From the NCBI GenBank assembly GCA_025965815.1, contig JAOPWF010000450.1, forward strand, positions 1-15,324: DNA of 15,324 bases, written 5' to 3'. A program made the position numbers and the translations under genes. The DNA is from Mycobacterium sp. (GTDB lineage Bacteria > Actinomycetota > Actinomycetes > Mycobacteriales > Mycobacteriaceae). The notes beneath the pieces are model-generated. The model was not told where the DNA came from. It saw nothing but the letters and a program-made list of their open reading frames with translations, and ran no database searches. This document shows positions 1 to 6,880 of the stretch, piece after piece (the first letter of the stretch is position 1; every line of letters begins with the position of its first letter).

Positions 1-2
1 CG

Positions 3-149
3 CGCGTGATCGACCGCAAGCTCCACGGCGTGGACAACCTATGCCCTGCAGGACAGGCACTTTCGCCTATCCAACACCCTCCACTAGCGGCATTTCACGA
101 AAAATGGAGGCTAGTGACGGCCACGCCAGTGTTTTCAATTGTTGAGTAA
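3..149 (+). pseudogene. Possible eroded C-terminal remnant of a GMC-type oxidoreductase
   Basis: This plus-strand frame is open from the left edge of the window to a TAA at 147-149. It begins with residues reading RVIDRKLHGVDNL, which recall the C-terminal substrate-domain signature of GMC oxidoreductases (roughly RVVDxxLRVHGVxNLYVAG-SVFP). Two residues appear to be missing between KL and HG. After DNL the similarity is only fragmentary (an AG followed by a proline in the expected places), and the usual conserved NPTLT-like segment is not recognisable. A hairpin also lies inside it. I infer a decayed gene end or chance resemblance; the rest of the gene would be outside the window. Confidence 0.25.
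82..116 (-). terminator. Stem-loop downstream of the cyclase, candidate terminator
   Basis: Perfect 7-base arms CACTAGC (82-88) and GCTAGTG (110-116) enclose a second 5-base stem, CATTT (91-95) with AAATG (102-106), around a 6-base loop. The structure starts 18 bases beyond the cyclase stop codon. There is no clear U-tract on the minus strand, which is common for mycobacterial terminators; on the plus strand a TTTT follows at about 132-135, so it could act in both directions. Confidence 0.4.
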
Positions 150-1637
150 TGGCTCCATGAGATCGGTGATCGCTGATCGACCGCGTAGCGCCGTCGACCC
201 CCGCGCTACCCAGTGTCGCTGTTCAGCTGGCTCCGCGCTCTGAATCGCAGTGCCAGAGGCCAGAATTCGCGAGTCCCAATCTTTAGCGTGATCGGCTAAC
301 CGGGCAGCCTCATTAACGACGTCTCCGATAACCGTGTATTCGTAACGGTTTTCCGCGCCGATATTGCCCGCAAAGACGGCTCCGGCCGACACTCCGACCC
401 CGAAGTCGACGAGGGGCAGTTTCTTCAGTTCGGACCCGAGCGCTCGCGCTGTCCCGAGTGCCGCCGACGCTGGTCCGTCGATGTGCAGCGGTGCCCCGAA
501 GACGGCCAGTACGGCGTCGCCTTCGAATTTGTTGATCAGGCCGTGCCGGTCATCGACGGCGGCGACCACGATCCGGAAGAAGTCGTTAAGGATCCGCGCC
601 ACTTCCTGTGGAGGTCGGGACGCGGCAATGGTTGTTGACCCCACCAGATCGACGAACAGGATGCCGACTTCCCGAACATCACCGGACAGCGACGCGTCTT
701 GTTCGAGCGCATGGCGCGCGACGTCTGCGCCGACGTGGCGCCCGAAGAGATCGCGCAGGTGTTCGCGTTCTTCGAGTCCTGCCATCATCAGGTTGAACCC
801 GATCTGCACGCGTCCGATTTCGGAGGGTTCATACACCTCGACGAACGCGCTCGTGCGGCCGTGTTCCACTTCGGTCATTGCGATGACGACTTCCCGAACG
901 GGATCCGAGATCGAACGGGCAACTAGCACCATCGCCCGAAAGCCCAGCAGCAGTGACACCGCGGCGAGCACCAGGATCGGCGTCTCGATCGGCGCCGATG
1001 TCTGCACGAACCAGCCGTTGGAGCGGGCCAGCACGATGAGTGCAATCCCCGCGCTGGGAAGCGCGCTGAACAGAACCCAGGTAATCACCAATCGCGCCAG
1101 CACGCCGGGCATTGCGCCGGTCGCAGCCGCGGTCTTCATCGAAGCCGCGAGGATCGGACGGAGGGTTCGCTGGGTGATCAGATAGCCCATACAGACCGTG
1201 ATGGCACCGCCGAACAATATGGCGGTACCGATCACACAGGCGACACCCCCGCCGGCATCGAGGTTGACCAGCACAAACACCGCACCACTGACCGCCCAGA
1301 TACCGAACTGGACGGCAGTCTGGCGTGTCGCGATGCGCATGGCTGCGCTTTGTTGGGCCGGAGTCGGTTCGGCGTCGGCTGCAAACCAACGGAAGGACGG
1401 AACCATGTTCAGCACGCCGGCGACAGCACCGACTACCGCTGAGACTGCGACCAGGCCAGACAAGGTGACCAGGTTCTTCTCAGTGAGCAGGTGGCTCGCG
1501 TCGCCGACGGTGTTTCGAGTCAGCGAGACAATCACCAACGAGACCGCGCCCGCGGCCAGGACATGCGCGAACGTCAGCCCGGCCGCGTAGCTGGCTCCGA
1601 GCCGAATGGCGGCTTCGCGCCTCCCTGTGGTCATCAC
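135..1637 (-). CDS. Membrane-anchored class III adenylate cyclase (6 TM - HAMP - cyclase domain)
   Basis: This protein of 500 residues is predicted to convert ATP to cyclic AMP at the cytoplasmic face of the membrane. About six hydrophobic segments lie at residues 18-40, 58-78, 112-126, 132-153, 182-204 and 219-240. A HAMP linker (about 240-293, with the DP at 245-246 and the PSEIG at 271-275) follows, then the cyclase homology domain (about 320-460). The catalytic set looks complete: metal-binding Asp330 (in FVDLVGST) and Asp374 (in FEGD), adenine-selecting Lys370 and Asp439, and transition-state Asn442 and Arg446 (in VNEAARL). The Lys/Asp pair favours adenylate over guanylate cyclase. The layout matches the Rv1318c-Rv1320c/Rv3645 group of M. 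tuberculosis. The GTG at 1637 and the ATG at 1634 are both possible starts; AAAGG lies too close to choose. The next gene upstream ends 43 bases away on the same strand, so co-transcription is possible. No mce-specific role can be inferred. Confidence 0.93.
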   Translation of the reverse strand: MMTTGRREAAIRLGASYAAGLTFAHVLAAGAVSLVIVSLTRNTVGDASHLLTEKNLVTLSGLVAVSAVVGAVAGVLNMVPSFRWFAADAEPTPAQQSAAMRIATRQTAVQFGIWAVSGAVFVLVNLDAGGGVACVIGTAILFGGAITVCMGYLITQRTLRPILAASMKTAAATGAMPGVLARLVITWVLFSALPSAGIALIVLARSNGWFVQTSAPIETPILVLAAVSLLLGFRAMVLVARSISDPVREVVIAMTEVEHGRTSAFVEVYEPSEIGRVQIGFNLMMAGLEEREHLRDLFGRHVGADVARHALEQDASLSGDVREVGILFVDLVGSTTIAASRPPQEVARILNDFFRIVVAAVDDRHGLINKFEGDAVLAVFGAPLHIDGPASAALGTARALGSELKKLPLVDFGVGVSAGAVFAGNIGAENRYEYTVIGDVVNEAARLADHAKDWDSRILASGTAIQSAEPAEQRHWVARGSTALRGRSAITDLMEPLLNN

Positions 1638-1680
1638 CTTTGGGCTCGTCGACGCGGTAGAACTTCCGATGGGGCCGCGG

Positions 1681-2169
1681 TCAGGCCGCCTTGGTCAGCG
1701 TGAGGGGCCGTTCGATAACGGTGGGAAGATTCCTGTTGCACGCCCCGCTTGCACTTGTCACGGTGTCCATGCCCATGAAGGTTACTGAGCTGAAGCCATA
1801 CGTTTGCCGCGACGGCACCTCGGTACCGTCGGCACAAACCACGCCGTCGGGTCTGTCGTAGGAGATGAACCAGCGGGCCTGGACCCACCGGGCGTCTGCA
1901 CTCCACCCTTGGTCGCTTGTCACCCGACCGAAGCACTCGTCGAGGTGGCATGTCGAGGTAAACGTCCACGTCTGTGTGACGGTCGGATAGGGGTAGAGCC
2001 AGCCGTAAGGCACGTCGTTCCTGGTCCCTTGGTCGCCGTCCGAGGTTGCCATGTACATCCCATTGAGCGCTTCATCGGCGGACGCCGGGGCCGACGACGC
2101 GCCGGCGAACCCAGCGACTACGGCGGCAATCGTCCATACCGCGACCACCATCGCGCGGCCCATCTTCAC
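1681..2169 (-). CDS. Small exported protein with four cysteines, unknown function
   Basis: The product has a classical Sec signal peptide: a short basic start (VKMGR), a hydrophobic core to about residue 23, and an ASA|DE cleavage site after residue 31. The mature part of about 131 residues contains four cysteines (two in STCHLDEC, one in VVCADG, one in SGACNR), enough for two disulfide bonds outside the cytoplasm. It is rich in aromatic residues near a GWLYPYP segment. I do not recognise a named family, although small secreted mycobacterial proteins of this style are common. I chose the GTG at 2169 because an AGGAGG lies at 2175-2180, 5 bases before it. The ATG at 2163 is in frame with 11-base spacing and is the main alternative. 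The frame is also open up to 2223, but that would put a non-signal stretch in front of the leader. Confidence 0.82.
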   Translation of the reverse strand: MKMGRAMVVAVWTIAAVVAGFAGASSAPASADEALNGMYMATSDGDQGTRNDVPYGWLYPYPTVTQTWTFTSTCHLDECFGRVTSDQGWSADARWVQARWFISYDRPDGVVCADGTEVPSRQTYGFSSVTFMGMDTVTSASGACNRNLPTVIERPLTLTKAA

Positions 2170-2230
2170 AATGTCCTCCTCGAGGCACCTCTCGCAAGGG
2201 TCTGCGCAGCAGCCAGCGGCCACAATGTGC

Positions 2231-2258
2231 TTGCCATGGTAGAACGATACTGTCTAAT
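2231..2258 (+). promoter_or_regulatory. SigA-like promoter for the plus-strand small gene
   Basis: TTGCCA (2231-2236) and TCTAAT (2253-2258) each match five of six positions of the -35 and -10 consensus and are 16 bases apart. An overlapping TAATTT (2255-2260, 18-base spacing) is a second possible -10. Transcription would start near 2264-2269. The spacer also holds an imperfect palindrome (2240-2256) with outer arms TAGA and TCTA, a possible operator shared with the divergent gene. Confidence 0.5.
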
Positions 2259-2343
2259 TTCGCACCGTATGACTACTCTAATCCGCACCGGGCGCCCTAG
2301 TTGTTGGCATCCCTCTAGCCACGGCCGTGAGAAGCGAGCTCTG

Positions 2344-2598
2344 ATGGACTGGTTTGACCGGAAGATCGTGGAATACGTGCTGATGTGGGCGCCCTATGGT
2401 CACCTGCACGATGAGGACGTCTTCCCCGAGTTCGGGATGGGTGCTCGCCAGCTCCACAAGCGGTTCGCCACAATTATCTCGACGCTGACATCGCGGGCGG
2501 GCGACCTCGACGACCTCGATCGCGCACTCGTGGCACGCGCGCATCACTTGTCCATTTCTCCGCGGCCCGACCGGCGCCGTGAAGCGGGAAGGCAGTGA
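2344..2598 (+). CDS. Small protein with helix-turn-helix-like stretch, unknown function
   Basis: This is an 84-residue soluble protein beginning MDWFDRKIVEYVLMWAP. The pattern of an N-terminal helix, a short acidic linker (HDEDVFPEFG) and a second amphipathic helix (ARQLHKRFATII) resembles the short actinobacterial DUF3263-like proteins with a helix-turn-helix character, but I am not certain of the family. The C-terminus is basic and probably disordered. A SigA-like promoter lies upstream. The start is uncertain: an in-frame ATG at 2269 lies just downstream of the predicted transcription start and would give a near-leaderless mRNA and a 109-residue protein, but its extra N-terminus (with Cys, Trp, Pro and Gly) looks unlike coding sequence. 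Only a weak purine-rich GAGAAGCGAG precedes 2344. It is divergent from the exported-protein gene and convergent with the pseudogene. Confidence 0.6.
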   Translation: MDWFDRKIVEYVLMWAPYGHLHDEDVFPEFGMGARQLHKRFATIISTLTSRAGDLDDLDRALVARAHHLSISPRPDRRREAGRQ

Positions 2599-2651
2599 AC
2601 TGCCTGGAGCGTCGAACCGCTGGCCACTCGGCCGTAAGAAGTGTGCGGAAG

Positions 2652-2685
2652 GTCGATCCGCCGCTGCGCCGACGCGTTGATCGAC
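2652..2685. terminator. Inverted repeat between convergent genes, weak terminator candidate
   Basis: GTCGATC (2652-2658) and GATCGAC (2679-2685) are perfect 7-base arms around a 20-base GC-rich loop, in the 117-base gap between the small plus-strand gene and the end of the pseudogene. There is no T-tract. Position is the main argument; I see nothing else in this gap. Confidence 0.25.
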
Positions 2686-2715
2686 GACCCCGGGCGCGGC
2701 CGTGCGCTAGCTTCG

Positions 2716-3429
2716 TCAACGATCCGGGCCTTGAGCCCCCAGACTCAGTGGCCCGTTCTCGACGACCAGTTGCAATAGGCCCAAATCAGCGTGAGCCTCG
2801 GCCGCCGACAGGCATGCGGTGATGTCCTTCTGCAGGAACGGCCCGGCTACGGCGGCGAAGGCGTCTAGGCTGCCGATGCGTCGCGCATAAGACAAGGCGT
2901 TGCCGGCACCGCTGCACACTGACAGTGCCTCCAGCAGGTTGGCGCTGTCGATACCCAGCTGGTGGCCCAATTGCACGGCGGTCGCCAGTAGTTGAGCATT
3001 CGCGGCGAACAGCAGTTTGTTGATGAGCTTCATGTCCAACGCGGTTCCCAACTTGCCGGTAACGCTGATGGGATCGGCGTAGGCGGCTAGCACCGGCCTG
3101 GCCCGCTGGACGGCGACCGCATCCCCGCCGAGCAGCACGGTCAGCTTTCCGGCGTCGATGTCATCGGTTTGGCGTGGGCGATGAAGCCATCCGGGCCGAA
3201 CCCAGTCTCCCGGAGCTGGGCGTCGGAGAACATGCACGAGATCAGGATGTCGCTGCGGCTGGCGACGTCGCGTGCCGACACGGCCAGCTACGCACCGGCT
3301 TCCTCCACTCTGTCCTGAATCTCATTGCGGCGGGCGTACACCAGGACCGGGTGATCCGCGGCGACTATTGCGGGTGACCATCGGTCCGCCGAGCTTGCCC
3401 GCGCCGATGAACCCGATGACATCAGGCAT
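2716..3429 (-). pseudogene. Decayed NAD-binding 3-hydroxyisobutyrate dehydrogenase-like gene
   Basis: The intact ancestor belonged to the beta-hydroxyacid dehydrogenase family (NAD-dependent oxidation of 3-hydroxyacids such as 3-hydroxyisobutyrate). The start, MPDVIGFIGAGKLGGPM from 3429, holds the Rossmann GxGxxG motif. The frame changes at about 3369 (one extra base), then continues as IVAADHPVLVYARRNEI. A TAG interrupts it at 3288-3290, after which LAVSARDVASRSDILISC and MFSDAQLRETGFGPDG follow. Near 3160-3170 the frame changes again and the sequence jumps from AHAKP directly to DDIDAGKLTVLLGGD, skipping an estimated 30-50 codons that normally carry the end of the NAD domain and the DAPVSG catalytic region. 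The C-terminal helical domain (conserved lysine context KLINKLLFAANAQL) then runs to 2716. The total of 714 bases compares with roughly 290-300 codons for intact members. I consider it non-functional. Confidence 0.87.
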
Positions 3430-3468
3430 CCTTCGTCGCGCTCCCGCCGGTAAGGCCTGGCTCTGCAT

Positions 3469-3495
3469 GTCGGCCGCTTTTAGGTTAAGGCCGGC
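3469..3495 (-). terminator. Hairpin just after the last gene of the mce operon, candidate terminator
   Basis: On the minus strand GCCGGCC (3495-3489) can pair with GGCCGAC (3475-3469) apart from one mismatch, around a 13-base A/T-rich loop. It starts 6 bases beyond the stop codon of the small exported protein. There is no U-tract, so this is a positional inference. The 72-base gap to the pseudogene holds nothing else that I recognise. Confidence 0.35.
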
Positions 3496-3501
3496 ACGCC
3501 G

Positions 3502-3930
3502 CTACGGACCTGCAGGTATCCAGCGGAGCTGCGCATTGGAGTATCCGCAGAGCAGGAACAGGCCGTCCGGTGCCTGCGCGACGTCGTTGTCATTGCCGTA
3601 GCAGGGAGTGCCCTCATCTCTGATCCCAGCCAGCTGGGGTGAGCGGAAATACCGGGGCGGGCGTCCCCGCGGTGATCCGCAGAACACCAGCTTGTTGACG
3701 GCGGTCACCGCGAAGACGAAGTATTCGGTCGTGTCGCAGTAGGCGCCGATCACCGCGTCCCGGCCGACGCCGGGTACGCAGGTGATGTGGTTGCAGCCGC
3801 TGGGCTCCGCGCGAGATGTGCCCGCGGCGGGGGCGAGCGCCACGAGAAGCGCGATGGCTGATAACGCGGTCGCCCAGCACCGTCGGCCGATGGCCGATGT
3901 GGCGTGCAGAGCTCGGTTGTCGACGTGCAC
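3502..3930 (-). CDS. Small exported six-cysteine protein at the end of the mce operon
   Basis: The 142-residue product has a basic N-region (IGRR), a hydrophobic core at about residues 19-36 and a likely signal peptidase site after SRA (residue 41). The mature part of about 100 residues has six cysteines (GCNH, TCVP, YCDT, FCGS, PCYG, LCGY), consistent with three disulfides in an exported protein. I do not recognise a named family. The GTG at 3930 is preferred because AGGAGG lies at 3935-3940, four bases upstream. A longer reading from 4005 would overlap the end of mceF and precede this ribosome binding site. It starts 50 bases after the mceF stop on the same strand, so it is probably the last gene of the mce transcript and may work in the envelope with the transporter; that functional link is inference. 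Confidence 0.8.
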   Translation of the reverse strand: MHVDNRALHATSAIGRRCWATALSAIALLVALAPAAGTSRAEPSGCNHITCVPGVGRDAVIGAYCDTTEYFVFAVTAVNKLVFCGSPRGRPPRYFRSPQLAGIRDEGTPCYGNDNDVAQAPDGLFLLCGYSNAQLRWIPAGP

Positions 3931-3980
3931 GAAACCTCCTAGCGCAGAATGTGAGCGGACTCGGTCAGCGAAGGCGGTGA

Positions 3981-5621
3981 CTAGCCGAGGACCAGGTCGC
4001 GCCATGTCTTCGCGGTGGCCGTAGTGACCAGATCTCGTTGTTGGTAGCGCTTTCCGTCCGGGCCGCTGTATTCCCCGGTCCGCGGATCGTATTGGGTCAT
4101 TCCGATGGCGGGGCCCTGGCCGGTCTGCCGTGGTGTGTACGCGTTCGGGGTTGCCGGCGCCGTTGGATCGGGAGTATCCGGCGGAGCGAGTACTGATTCG
4201 GGGGAAACGGTGGGATTGGGCGACAGCGGTGGCGGCGCAATCGGGTTACCGCCGTCCGGCGGAGGGGTGCCCTCCGGCGGCAGGTCGGCTCCGGCCGCCG
4301 ATTCCGGTAGGGGCAGCCCCGGACGGGGCGGCACCAGATTGGTCCGGACGTCGGGGTCATCGGGCGGGATGCCCTGACCTTCCAGGTTGGGGTCGCGCGG
4401 ATAGGGCCCGAAGGATGGCTGTCTTTGGGCGAGGGGTTCGTATTGCTTGTCGCTGTAGCAGATCTGAACAGTGGGTGCCCGCTTGCCCGGCACTCCCATA
4501 CACGGAAGGTTGCGGGCGCCACGGACCGCGATCGGCGAATCCTGCGGCAACTTGCAATACATATCGTCGGGGGCTTCGATATCGGTGGTGTCATACGGCG
4601 GCCTCCACTGGCTCGGCGGAAGAAAGCCCACCGTGCAGGGTGGCGGATCGCCTGATTGCAGCCGGAAGTCGGCCGGAGTGAGGTAGTCCGTAGCCGCATT
4701 GTTGTTCGGCGCGAGCGCCTGGGTGACCTGGATCAGCGGCGGCAATAAGACCAATACCTGTTCCAGGGACGGGTTGTAGGTCACCCCGACTTGGCCGAGG
4801 CTGGTCATGTTGGCGAGCAGGATCGGCAGTGTGGGTTTGACCTGGTCGAGCAGCCGAGTCAGCTCCTGAGCGAAACCGGGCCCCTGCCGCAGCACCGTGC
4901 GGAGCTGCGGGTCGTTAGTGGTGAGTTGTTGGGTGAATCCGGCCAGGCTGTGGCTCCACTGCCTAATCTGCTGGCCTGTGCTCGATTGCGTCTGTAGCAG
5001 CGGACCGCTCTGGTCGATCAGTGTGCGTAGCGGGCCAGAGGCCTCATTGGTGGCGTTGACCAGAGTTGATGATGAATCGAGGAGCTTCCCGAGGTCGTCG
5101 CCGGCGCCGTTGAAGCCCTTGAACGCCTCGTCGAGCAGCAGGCTGAACTGGTCCTTCGGGATGGTGTCGACGAGTGCGCTGAGCTGATCGAGCAGGGGCC
5201 CGACTTGTTGGGGCACCGTCGTGTCGCTCTGGGCGATGACCGAGCCATCGTGGAGATAGGGCGGTGAGTCGGTGCGGGGCCGCAGATCGACGTATTGCTC
5301 GCCCACGGCGGAAACGCTGCGCACCTCGGCCTGCAGGTCAGCGGGAATCTTCGGATTGCTGTCGATGGACAATGTCGCCGTCACGTGCTTGGGCCCGTTG
5401 ACATCAACGGCGGTGACTTTCCCGATTTGGACACCGCGGTAGGTGACGTTGGCGAATCGGTAGAGCCCACCGGCGTTCGCTACTTCCACGGTGACGTCGA
5501 TCTTGCCGATGCCCAGAAATGTCTGTACCCGGACATACTGAAATCCCATGCCGGCCACGCCGATGACGGTCGCGATCGCGAAGATGATGAGCTGCACACG
5601 TACGAATCGCGACAGGATCAC
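3981..5621 (-). CDS. mceF: Mce family protein MceF
   Basis: This 546-residue protein is the sixth Mce subunit of a lipid-importing Mce complex, anchored in the inner membrane and extending into the periplasm. A single N-terminal TM segment (about residues 9-29) precedes the MCE/MlaD beta-barrel domain (about 41-115, with GLYRFANVTYRGVQIGKV and AVGEQYVDL). A long helical region (about 140-305) then builds the channel. Residues 325-390 contain four cysteines (329, 356, 374, 388). A proline-rich tail (about 420-505) ends in a conserved-looking block from residue 509 (TQYDPRTGEYSGPDGKRY), as in other MceF proteins. The length fits MceF of mycobacteria (about 515-565). The ATG at 5621 overlaps the mceE stop by four bases, indicating translational coupling. 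It is the last mce gene and is followed by a small exported protein gene. Confidence 0.95.
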   Translation of the reverse strand: MILSRFVRVQLIIFAIATVIGVAGMGFQYVRVQTFLGIGKIDVTVEVANAGGLYRFANVTYRGVQIGKVTAVDVNGPKHVTATLSIDSNPKIPADLQAEVRSVSAVGEQYVDLRPRTDSPPYLHDGSVIAQSDTTVPQQVGPLLDQLSALVDTIPKDQFSLLLDEAFKGFNGAGDDLGKLLDSSSTLVNATNEASGPLRTLIDQSGPLLQTQSSTGQQIRQWSHSLAGFTQQLTTNDPQLRTVLRQGPGFAQELTRLLDQVKPTLPILLANMTSLGQVGVTYNPSLEQVLVLLPPLIQVTQALAPNNNAATDYLTPADFRLQSGDPPPCTVGFLPPSQWRPPYDTTDIEAPDDMYCKLPQDSPIAVRGARNLPCMGVPGKRAPTVQICYSDKQYEPLAQRQPSFGPYPRDPNLEGQGIPPDDPDVRTNLVPPRPGLPLPESAAGADLPPEGTPPPDGGNPIAPPPLSPNPTVSPESVLAPPDTPDPTAPATPNAYTPRQTGQGPAIGMTQYDPRTGEYSGPDGKRYQQRDLVTTATAKTWRDLVLG

Positions 5622-6880
5622 GGCCCGCTCCGGTCCGGTGGCGCACTCCCTGTTGGTGGCGGGGGAACCTCGACACCCGATGGCGGCGGGTTGGTGTCCG
5701 GAGTCGGGGAGCCAGCGGTTGGGGCCGCTGCGGGATCGGCGGGATCTGCGGGCGCCGGCGCCGGAGGTGGTGCCGCACCGACACCGAGCGGATCGCTGGT
5801 GTATTCGCCGCCGACGGGCGCTTCGCCGACCACTGCGGGCAACGACGCCGCATACCGGCCGAAACGGGTGCCGGCCAACAGGTCTGATCGCAATCTTTGC
5901 GTGGTGAGGTCGATCGTGACGAACAGGTTCGCGTAGTCACCCTTGATCGCCTCGTCGACGACCCACTGCCCGTAGGGGAAGACCGTCGCCTGCTGCAGGC
6001 CCTTGCCGAGCGTCGGTCCGGCATCCGCCAACCCCCGCAGTGTCGGTTCGAGATGCTGCAGGTTGGTGACCAGGTCGGACCTCACGTTGGCGATCACTCC
6101 AGCGGTGGTGTCGCTGAACACTCGCAGCCTGTCGAGTGCGGTGGTCAGGTTCGCACGTTCGGCGATCAGTACATTCACTGCCGAGGGGAACTTTTGCAGT
6201 GCATCCTCGATCACTTGACTTTGGCCTGCCGCCTGGATGGCAAGCCGGTTCAACCCGTCGATGGTCGCGATGATGTTGTCGCTTTGATCGGTGAGGGTCC
6301 CGACGAACGTGTCGAGCCGGGAGATGAGATCGCGGATCTCGCCGCCCCGACCACCGATGGCCGCACTGAATTGTTTGATGATTTCGTCGATCTGCCCGAG
6401 GCCGCCGCTGTTGAGCACCACCGACAACGACGACAGCGTCTGTTCGGTTGACGGGTAGGTTGAGGATCGATTCAGCGGAATGGTCGCTCCGGACGGGATT
6501 GCGCCGTCCGAGGCTACCCCCGGTGGCGGGTCGAGTTCCAGATGGCTGGAGCCCAGCAGGCTGGTCTGCCCGACCACGGCCACCACATTCGCCGGCACGA
6601 CGACACCGTCGCGGACTGACACCTCCACGTCGGCGCGCCAGCTGCGCACCGTCATCTTGCCCACGCTGCCGACCACGACATCGTTCATCATCACCGGCGA
6701 ATTCGACTCCAGCGAGCCGACATTGGCCAACTCCACGTGCAGCGTGGTGGACCCCGCTCCCCTGCCGGGTGTGCCGGGCAACGGCAGCGAATTGAGCCCC
6801 TGCCACGCGCAGCCGGAAACCAGGAGGCACGCACACGCGCACAGCGCCGACAATCGCCGCAGAGTGCCGAGCAAGATCAC
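5618..6880 (-). CDS. mceE: Mce family lipoprotein MceE (LprK/LprN type)
   Basis: This is the fifth Mce subunit and the only lipoprotein of the set. The signal peptide ends in a lipobox, VSGC, with Cys24 as the predicted lipidated residue. The MCE domain spans about residues 45-117 (ELANVGSLESNSPVMMNDV... through LLGSSHLELDPPP), followed by a helical region to about 355. The last 60 or so residues are a low-complexity Pro/Ala/Asp tail (APPPAPAPADPADPAAAP-like). The start is taken as GTG at 6880 because this forms a GTGA overlap with the mceD stop and puts the lipobox at the normal distance, giving 420 residues. The frame is open further upstream inside mceD, but those residues do not resemble a leader. 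It overlaps mceF by four bases. Confidence 0.94.
   Translation of the reverse strand: MILLGTLRRLSALCACACLLVSGCAWQGLNSLPLPGTPGRGAGSTTLHVELANVGSLESNSPVMMNDVVVGSVGKMTVRSWRADVEVSVRDGVVVPANVVAVVGQTSLLGSSHLELDPPPGVASDGAIPSGATIPLNRSSTYPSTEQTLSSLSVVLNSGGLGQIDEIIKQFSAAIGGRGGEIRDLISRLDTFVGTLTDQSDNIIATIDGLNRLAIQAAGQSQVIEDALQKFPSAVNVLIAERANLTTALDRLRVFSDTTAGVIANVRSDLVTNLQHLEPTLRGLADAGPTLGKGLQQATVFPYGQWVVDEAIKGDYANLFVTIDLTTQRLRSDLLAGTRFGRYAASLPAVVGEAPVGGEYTSDPLGVGAAPPPAPAPADPADPAAAPTAGSPTPDTNPPPSGVEVPPPPTGSAPPDRSGP

Noticed and set aside
364..1185. A plus-strand frame of 273 codons inside the cyclase gene
   Set aside because: Antisense to a complete cyclase with all catalytic residues; its translation is Ser/Thr/Arg/Ala-rich without motifs.
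1804..2343. Upstream extension of the small plus-strand gene to 1804
   Set aside because: The extension lies antisense to the exported-protein gene and across a promoter; the protein-like pattern starts only at MDWFDRK (2344).
2595..2822. A 75-codon plus-strand frame starting with a GTGA overlap after the small gene
   Set aside because: It runs antisense into the pseudogene and its translation is Arg/Pro-rich; the overlap looks accidental.
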